NCBI GenBank assembly: GCA_045577925.1
Contig: JAZNJH010000001.1
Location: forward strand, 1-46,290
DNA: 46,290 bases
Origin: UBA4717 sp045577925
Lineage (GTDB): Bacteria; Bacillota; Clostridia; Oscillospirales; CAG-272
Reading direction: 5' to 3'
In this document: piece after piece, positions 42,725 through 46,290 of the stretch
Layout: every line of letters starts with the position of its first letter
Position numbering within the stretch: the stretch's first letter is position 1
The notes under the pieces: generated by a model
Told to the model about the DNA's origin: nothing
Databases searched by the model: none
What the model saw: the letters and a program-made list of their open reading frames with translations, nothing else
Program-made: the position numbers and the translations under genes

Positions 42725-42756
42725 TTTGCAAATACCGACACAAAAATATTTGCAAA
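42725..42756. repeat. Perfect inverted repeat, candidate operator
   Basis: TTTGCAAATA (42725-42734) and TATTTGCAAA (42747-42756) with a 12-base spacer. Each half contains the palindrome TTTGCAAA. It lies about 90 bases upstream of the small gene at 42843. Confidence 0.6.
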
Positions 42757-42842
42757 ACCATAAAGTGACATATTTTTCACTTAATGTATTATACAATATC
42801 AGTATAAAGGCAACATCATATTTAACCGGAGGACTACTTCTC

Positions 42843-43106
42843 ATGACAGAAACTAAAAAACCATCCATCGTACGTGCTATCAAAAACATTTCAGAGGGCA
42901 GTATACTTATTTACAAAGCAGTTAATACTCATGAAAACAATTTCGAACTATCTGTACAACAGTATAAAAATGATACACTTATCAAAGAAGCCTGCGGTGA
43001 AGCAGAGTTTGACGATTTAAAGACTCTTGACAAGCTTCTCCTTGATATGTGCAAATGCGAGCTTGAGCCTTGCCATCTTAAAGATATAGTTGAGGATTTG
43101 GTATGA
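42843..43106 (+). CDS. Small unknown protein
   Basis: 87 residues. ATG 42843 has GGAGGA 9 bases upstream, a strong site. The protein has no membrane segment; it starts MTETKKPSIVRAIKNISEG, has a likely beta-hairpin (NFELSVQQYKNDTLIKEA) and an acidic helical C-terminus with two cysteines (MCKCELEPCHL). I do not recognise the family. It has a long regulated-looking upstream region and a shared terminator downstream; it stands alone. Confidence 0.6.
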   Translation: MTETKKPSIVRAIKNISEGSILIYKAVNTHENNFELSVQQYKNDTLIKEACGEAEFDDLKTLDKLLLDMCKCELEPCHLKDIVEDLV

Positions 43107-43118
43107 TCATAAAGAAAG

Positions 43119-43217
43119 AGCCCTCTCCGACACACTACGTGTGCCACCTCTCCCGGTGGGCGAGGCTTTGGCTGAGGCTCTCCCTCCGGGAGAGCTCCCG
43201 CTTTTGCGGGTGAGAGG
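43119..43217. repeat. Palindromic repeat element, copy D (rearranged)
   Basis: Contains the same kinds of modules as copies A-C: CACACTACGTGTG hairpin, CTCTCCCTCCGGGAGAG and CCCGCTTTTGCGGG, with CCTCTCC near 43122 answered by GAGAGG at the right end. The order looks inside-out compared with A-C: the AGGC-type ends face each other around 43165-43178. Relationship is less certain. Confidence 0.5.
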
Positions 43218-43222
43218 CCAAC

Positions 43223-43257
43223 AAAAATGTCGGAAGCATAATGCTTCCGACATTTTT
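43223..43257. terminator. Bidirectional terminator between the small gene and lysK
   Basis: Perfect 17-base arms from AAAAATGTCGGAAGCAT (43223-43239) and ATGCTTCCGACATTTTT (43241-43257), giving a T run on both strands (the tip needs a few unpaired bases). Confidence 0.9.
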
Positions 43258-43262
43258 TTATT

Positions 43263-45308
43263 TTAGTGAATTGCCGTTCCTTCGGGAACAGAATCGTCAA
43301 CAAATATTATCTTGCAGCCGCATGCGTTGTTTGTTGCCGCAAGAAGCATACCCTGCGAATTGATATTGCAGATTCGGTTGGGCTTTAAGTTTGCGATAAC
43401 GATTATCTTTCTTCCTACAAGCTCTTCCGGCGAGCATTCTTCCTTTATGGAAGACATGATCACACGCTCGCCGAGTCCGTCAAAAAGTGTAAGCTTCAAG
43501 CAGGAGTGCGACTTACGAACACCCTCTGCCTTGAGTATCTTGCATACTCTGAAGTCAAGCTTATCAAAATCGTCGATAGTCACCTGCTCTTTTACAGGTT
43601 CAACGGGATCGGGCTCACGGTTTACTTCAACTTCTTCTGCTTCCACGCATTCCTCGCAAGGCTTGTCTGCCTCAATTTCCGCCTCTGTCTGAGGATATGA
43701 GAAATCGAGAAGACCGACGTACTTTTCAGGCTCTATCGCAAAGAGGAAGAGATAAAGACGAGGTCCTCTTTCCTTGTCGATAAGAAGCTTGTACACTGTC
43801 TTGAAGAACGCGCCTTGAACGCCCTTTAATGTTTTTTCATCAAGATCAGCGCCGTATACTTCCTTCGGTATAGCGTAAAGCTCGGTGTTGAGTTCATCAA
43901 GGCTATATCCGCCGCGTGCTATATAGTCGTGAAGAAGCTCTATTGCTTTCTTCTCGTCATCACTTAACTCGTTATATACTTCAAAATTACGTGTGCTGCG
44001 CAGGCGGTTTACCTGGTCGGGAGCACACTGCTCAAGCCAGAACTTCGCTCTGTCGAGTCTGTCGGCAAAGTCTTTTTCACGGTAAGGCATACCGATCTTT
44101 TCAAATACCGTTTCAAGCATAGGTACGTTGAAGTTTACGATCGAGCCAAGCTGTACGATGAGTGACATCGGAACGGTTGCTATCTCACGTCCCGGCACCA
44201 TACAGTTGTATATAATATCGTTTGCTATATCGTTTGCTTTACCCTCGCGTACGTCTGTGAGCATCTTGTCAAACTCAAAGTACTGACGAAGTATTCCGTC
44301 GTCAAAGCATATGTCAAATGCCTTTGTGGGATCTGTCTTTGAGTAGAGCCACAAGAGAACCTCAGGCTGATAAAGCTTTAAGAGTGTTTCGGGAGTAAGA
44401 TTAAGTCCCGAAGAACTTGACATTTTACCTGTCATGCCCTTGATACCAATAAATTCATATCCCTGGAAAAGCGGAGCCTTGAAGCCGAAAACCTTTTCGG
44501 ATATAATTTTTGAGTTATTGTACGAACCTGTGGGAGCGGCGTGATCCTTTCCGCCGGGTTCAAAGTCAACGCCCTCATATCTCCAGCGCATCGGCCAGTC
44601 TATCTTCCAACCGAGCTTACAATTAAAGTTTTCAAGGAAATTGAAGTGACCCTTATGTCCGCAGCGGCAAGTGTAATCTGCCTCTGTGCAGTCGTCTGAA
44701 AGAGAGGTAATAGTTGTAAAGTCTGTGTGGCACTCGGGACAGAAAATGCTTACAGGATAGTAGGAAGCCTTTTCAGCATCATGCTCTGCCTTAAGCTCTT
44801 CCTCGCTCTTGCTTGTATCCTTTGTTTTAAAGGAGTCAAGTATTTCGAAAATCTCGTCCTTCTTCTGAAGCGATTCGATTATGTCTTTAGTGTATTTACC
44901 CGAGCGGTACATTTCCGCCTGATAACGGCAGTCAAGCTCGATACCAAAAGGCTCAATGCCCTTTAAAAATTCTTCTTCAAAATGCTGTGCATAGTTTTCG
45001 TGGCATCCCCAAGGGTCGGGAATGTCTACGTACGGGCAGCCGATATATTTGTCGTAGTCGCTGCCGACAACCGCCTGCACGTTTGCAGGTATCTTACGGC
45101 AACGGTCGTATTCGTCCCAGGATATAAGAAGTCTTGCCTTCTTACCCTTTTTATGAAGAGCCTTGACAACAAACAAAGGCGTTGCCAGGTCTCTGAAGTT
45201 ACCTATGTGAACAGAGCCGGAGGGACTTACACCTGCGGCACAAACGTATTCTTCCTTATTCGGATTGCGCTCTATAATCTTCTGCGCAATTTCTTCTGAC
45301 CAATGCAT
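43263..45308 (-). CDS. lysK: Class I lysyl-tRNA synthetase with C-terminal tRNA-binding domain
   Basis: 681 residues. The N-terminal part is a class I LysRS: HIGH-type motif PSGSVHIGNFRD (about 29-40), DEYDRCRKIP, WPMRWRYEGVDFEPGGKDHA, and KMSSSSG as the KMSKS motif; a Cys-rich insert (CPECHTDF, CRCGHKGH) may bind zinc. This is unrelated to the class II LysS of most bacteria. Residues about 575-681 form a MetG/Arc1p-type tRNA-binding domain (DFDKLDFRVCKILKAEGV, SSIKEECSPEELVGRKIIVIANLKP, SQGMLLAA). It charges tRNA-Lys. No class II lysS lies in the window. ATG 45308 is the only plausible start; its ribosome site is unusual (see 45318-45342). Confidence 0.88.
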   Translation of the reverse strand: MHWSEEIAQKIIERNPNKEEYVCAAGVSPSGSVHIGNFRDLATPLFVVKALHKKGKKARLLISWDEYDRCRKIPANVQAVVGSDYDKYIGCPYVDIPDPWGCHENYAQHFEEEFLKGIEPFGIELDCRYQAEMYRSGKYTKDIIESLQKKDEIFEILDSFKTKDTSKSEEELKAEHDAEKASYYPVSIFCPECHTDFTTITSLSDDCTEADYTCRCGHKGHFNFLENFNCKLGWKIDWPMRWRYEGVDFEPGGKDHAAPTGSYNNSKIISEKVFGFKAPLFQGYEFIGIKGMTGKMSSSSGLNLTPETLLKLYQPEVLLWLYSKTDPTKAFDICFDDGILRQYFEFDKMLTDVREGKANDIANDIIYNCMVPGREIATVPMSLIVQLGSIVNFNVPMLETVFEKIGMPYREKDFADRLDRAKFWLEQCAPDQVNRLRSTRNFEVYNELSDDEKKAIELLHDYIARGGYSLDELNTELYAIPKEVYGADLDEKTLKGVQGAFFKTVYKLLIDKERGPRLYLFLFAIEPEKYVGLLDFSYPQTEAEIEADKPCEECVEAEEVEVNREPDPVEPVKEQVTIDDFDKLDFRVCKILKAEGVRKSHSCLKLTLFDGLGERVIMSSIKEECSPEELVGRKIIVIANLKPNRICNINSQGMLLAATNNACGCKIIFVDDSVPEGTAIH

Positions 45309-45317
45309 TCTTTTAAA

Positions 45318-45342
45318 GTCCCGAAATACGGAACGCTCCTTT
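45318..45342 (-). promoter_or_regulatory. Split ribosome binding site of lysK with hairpin spacer
   Basis: On the mRNA, AAAGGAGC is followed by GTTCCG-TATTT-CGGGAC, a 6-bp hairpin with a 5-base loop (45318-45334), then TTTAAAAGA and the ATG at 45308. The linear distance from GGAG to ATG is 27 bases, too long, but folding the hairpin brings it to about 10. No in-frame ATG, GTG or TTG lies between. Confidence 0.65.
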
Positions 45343-45379
45343 CAGAAATCTTCAACATAATATGTCATAGTTACAAAAT

Positions 45380-45408
45380 ATTATATCATAGTTGCAAACT
45401 TATGTCAA
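45380..45408 (-). promoter_or_regulatory. Consensus promoter of lysK
   Basis: On the minus strand TTGACA (45403-45408), 17-bp spacer, TATAAT (45380-45385): a perfect consensus. TCATAGTT (plus-strand reading) occurs at 45365 and 45386, exactly 21 bp apart, on either side of the -10; these direct repeats may be a regulator site. No T-box-like leader is present. Confidence 0.9.
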
Positions 45409-45459
45409 TAAGCGATTACTAAAATCCCCTGTAATATAGAGATTTATCTGATATAACTG

Positions 45460-45489
45460 TTGACATTCATTTGTTTATTGTGTTATAAT
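45460..45489 (+). promoter_or_regulatory. Promoter of the ECF S-component gene
   Basis: TTGACA (45460-45465), 18-bp spacer, TATAAT (45484-45489). Transcription would start about 30 bases before the ATG, leaving no room for a riboswitch. Confidence 0.8.
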
Positions 45490-45525
45490 TTGGTATATCA
45501 AAAAACACACAGGAAGTGACAAATT

Positions 45526-46095
45526 ATGAATACAAATCAAACAAATACAAAAAAACTCGTGCTTGCGGCGATACTTACGGCTCTTGTTATCGTGCTTCAG
45601 TTTATGGGTGCGTTTATCAAGCTCGGTCCGTTTTCGATCTCGCTTGTGCTCGTTCCGATTGTCATCGGTGCGGCAACCTGCGGCAGTACGATCGGAGCAT
45701 GGCTCGGACTTGTATTCGGTCTTGTAGTACTTTGGAGTGGTGACGCTGCTGCTTTCCTTGCAATAGATATTCCCGGAACTGTGATAACAGTTCTCGCAAA
45801 AGGCAGCTTATGCGGGCTTTTAGCAGGACTTGCTTACAAAGCATTTGAAAAATACAACCGTTATCTTGCAGTGCTTATAGCGGCGATAGTATGTCCTGTT
45901 GTAAACACGGGAATATTCCTTCTCGGATGTAAGTTATTCTTTATGGATACGATAACTGCATGGGCTGCAGGCGGTGACGTTGTAAAGTATATGATTTTCG
46001 GACTCGTAGGCGGAAATTTCTTGTTTGAGCTTGGATTTAACGTTATTCTGAGTCCTGTTATCGTAAGACTTCTTGATGCGGCAAAGAGAAATTAA
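45526..46095 (+). CDS. ECF transporter S component-like membrane protein
   Basis: 189 residues with about six hydrophobic segments. The N-terminus KKLVLAAILTALVIVLQ and the following FSISLVLVPIVIGAATCG...GAWLGLVFGL are typical of substrate-binding S components of energy-coupling factor vitamin transporters. The energising EcfA/EcfT proteins are not here, as usual for group II systems that share one module. The ligand cannot be told from sequence and no riboswitch gives a hint. ATG 45526 has AGGAAG upstream; a strong terminator follows. Confidence 0.8.
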   Translation: MNTNQTNTKKLVLAAILTALVIVLQFMGAFIKLGPFSISLVLVPIVIGAATCGSTIGAWLGLVFGLVVLWSGDAAAFLAIDIPGTVITVLAKGSLCGLLAGLAYKAFEKYNRYLAVLIAAIVCPVVNTGIFLLGCKLFFMDTITAWAAGGDVVKYMIFGLVGGNFLFELGFNVILSPVIVRLLDAAKRN

Positions 46096-46105
46096 GAGAT
46101 ACATA

Positions 46106-46141
46106 AAAAAGCCTTGTACCAACAATGGTACAAGGCTTTTT
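46106..46141. terminator. Bidirectional terminator after the ECF gene
   Basis: Stem GCCTTGTACC (46111-46120) with GGTACAAGGC (46127-46136), 6-base loop, A run before and T run after. Confidence 0.92.
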
Positions 46142-46195
46142 CATTTGTAGGTGAGTTATACTATCAAGTGCAACAGTAAATAAAAAAGAGAAGCC

Positions 46196-46256
46196 CATAT
46201 AAATCCATGGTATAATGTAATTACCACAAAACAAAAAACCAAGGAGGATTTATATG
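46196..46256 (+). promoter_or_regulatory. Transposase promoter inside a start-masking inverted repeat
   Basis: CATATAAATCC (46196-46206) is the perfect complement of GGATTTATATG (46246-46256), which contains part of the AAGGAGG site and the ATG. Between them is an extended -10, TGGTATAAT (46208-46216), with no good -35. Transcripts from this promoter would lack the left arm and be translated; read-through transcripts from outside would fold and hide the start. Confidence 0.65.
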
Positions 46257-46290
46257 AGCTATAAACATCTTACCATAGAAGAGCGTTGTT
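46254..46290 (+). CDS. IS30-family transposase, N-terminal fragment
   Basis: Only 12 codons are visible before the window ends: MSYKHLTIEERC. The YKHLTxxER opening is typical of IS30-family DDE transposases. AAGGAGG lies 6 bases upstream of the ATG. The left end of the element is probably between 46150 and 46180, where ATCAAGTGCAACA resembles IS30-type terminal sequences as I remember them (uncertain). It would lie just after the terminator of the ECF gene. Confidence 0.7.
   Translation, partial: MSYKHLTIEERC

Noticed and set aside
42763..42782. CRP/FNR-like site AAGTGA-N8-TCACTT
   Set aside because: The distance between half-sites is 8 bases, while this family needs 6 between GTGA and TCAC.
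43263..45308. Methionyl-tRNA synthetase
   Set aside because: Only the C-terminal tRNA-binding domain is MetG-like; the catalytic part has class I lysyl-tRNA synthetase motifs (GGKDHA, KMSSSSG, PSGSVHIGNFR).
45309..45410. T-box leader for the lysyl-tRNA synthetase
   Set aside because: The leader after the consensus promoter is under 70 bases and has no T-box sequence or terminator.

Overview
The window looks like a chromosomal segment of a Gram-positive Clostridia-type Firmicute, possibly an uncultured gut Oscillospirales/Christensenellales-like lineage (inference). The signs are AGGAGG-type ribosome binding sites, many consensus -35/-10 promoters with 17-bp spacers, TTG starts, HPr with both His15 and Ser46, sporulation-type cell-wall genes (CwlD, SpoVD-like PBP), a glmS ribozyme, and small palindromic repeats of a kind common in Clostridiales. 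No rRNA, tRNA or CRISPR array was seen.

Layout. (1) 1-13.6 kb, mostly minus strand: start of ychF, a GDPD lipoprotein, a lone OmpR-type response regulator (+), the uvrC-rsmD-coaD operon, a possible structured RNA, HPr, the rimM-trmD-(O-antigen-ligase-like)-(DUF4330-like x2) operon, cwlD (+), radA and a lone sensor kinase. (2) 13.8-27.1 kb, plus strand: the division and cell wall (dcw) cluster mraZ-rsmH-ftsL-spoVD/ftsI-murE-murF-mraY-ftsW-murG-ftsQ-ftsZ, with a consensus promoter and 10-bp-phased MraZ boxes. murD, murC, murB, ftsA and sepF are absent from it. (3) 27.1-30.9 kb: palindromic repeats flanking an XRE regulator, a DacF-like carboxypeptidase, then a promoter, a large folded leader and terminator ahead of two paralogous mini-proteins. 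(4) 31-36 kb: trkA-trkH (-), divergent from a CofE-like ligase gene and an unknown beta-propeller-like gene. (5) 36.3-41.4 kb, minus strand: MscS channel, and the amino-sugar operon (GlmU-C-terminal-like protein)-glmM-[glmS ribozyme]-glmS. (6) 41.4-46.3 kb: an AraC regulator, a small protein behind possible Spo0A boxes, a class I lysyl-tRNA synthetase fused to a C-terminal tRNA-binding domain, an ECF-type transporter S component, and the start of an IS30-family transposase running off the window.

Together these genes make amino-sugar precursors (GlmS, GlmM), build lipid-linked peptidoglycan (MurE, MurF, MraY, MurG), polymerise and trim it (FtsW, PBP, DacF-like, CwlD) and place the septum (FtsZ, FtsQ, FtsL). 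The most novel-looking signals are: the promoter-leader-terminator unit in front of the mini-protein pair (30.2-30.9 kb); a candidate rod-shaped RNA at 4.9-5.1 kb; a lysyl-tRNA synthetase mRNA whose Shine-Dalgarno and start codon are separated by a hairpin; a transposase start hidden in a hairpin that only read-through transcripts would form; and alternative hairpins ahead of murE. All calls come from reading the sequence alone; no database search was run.
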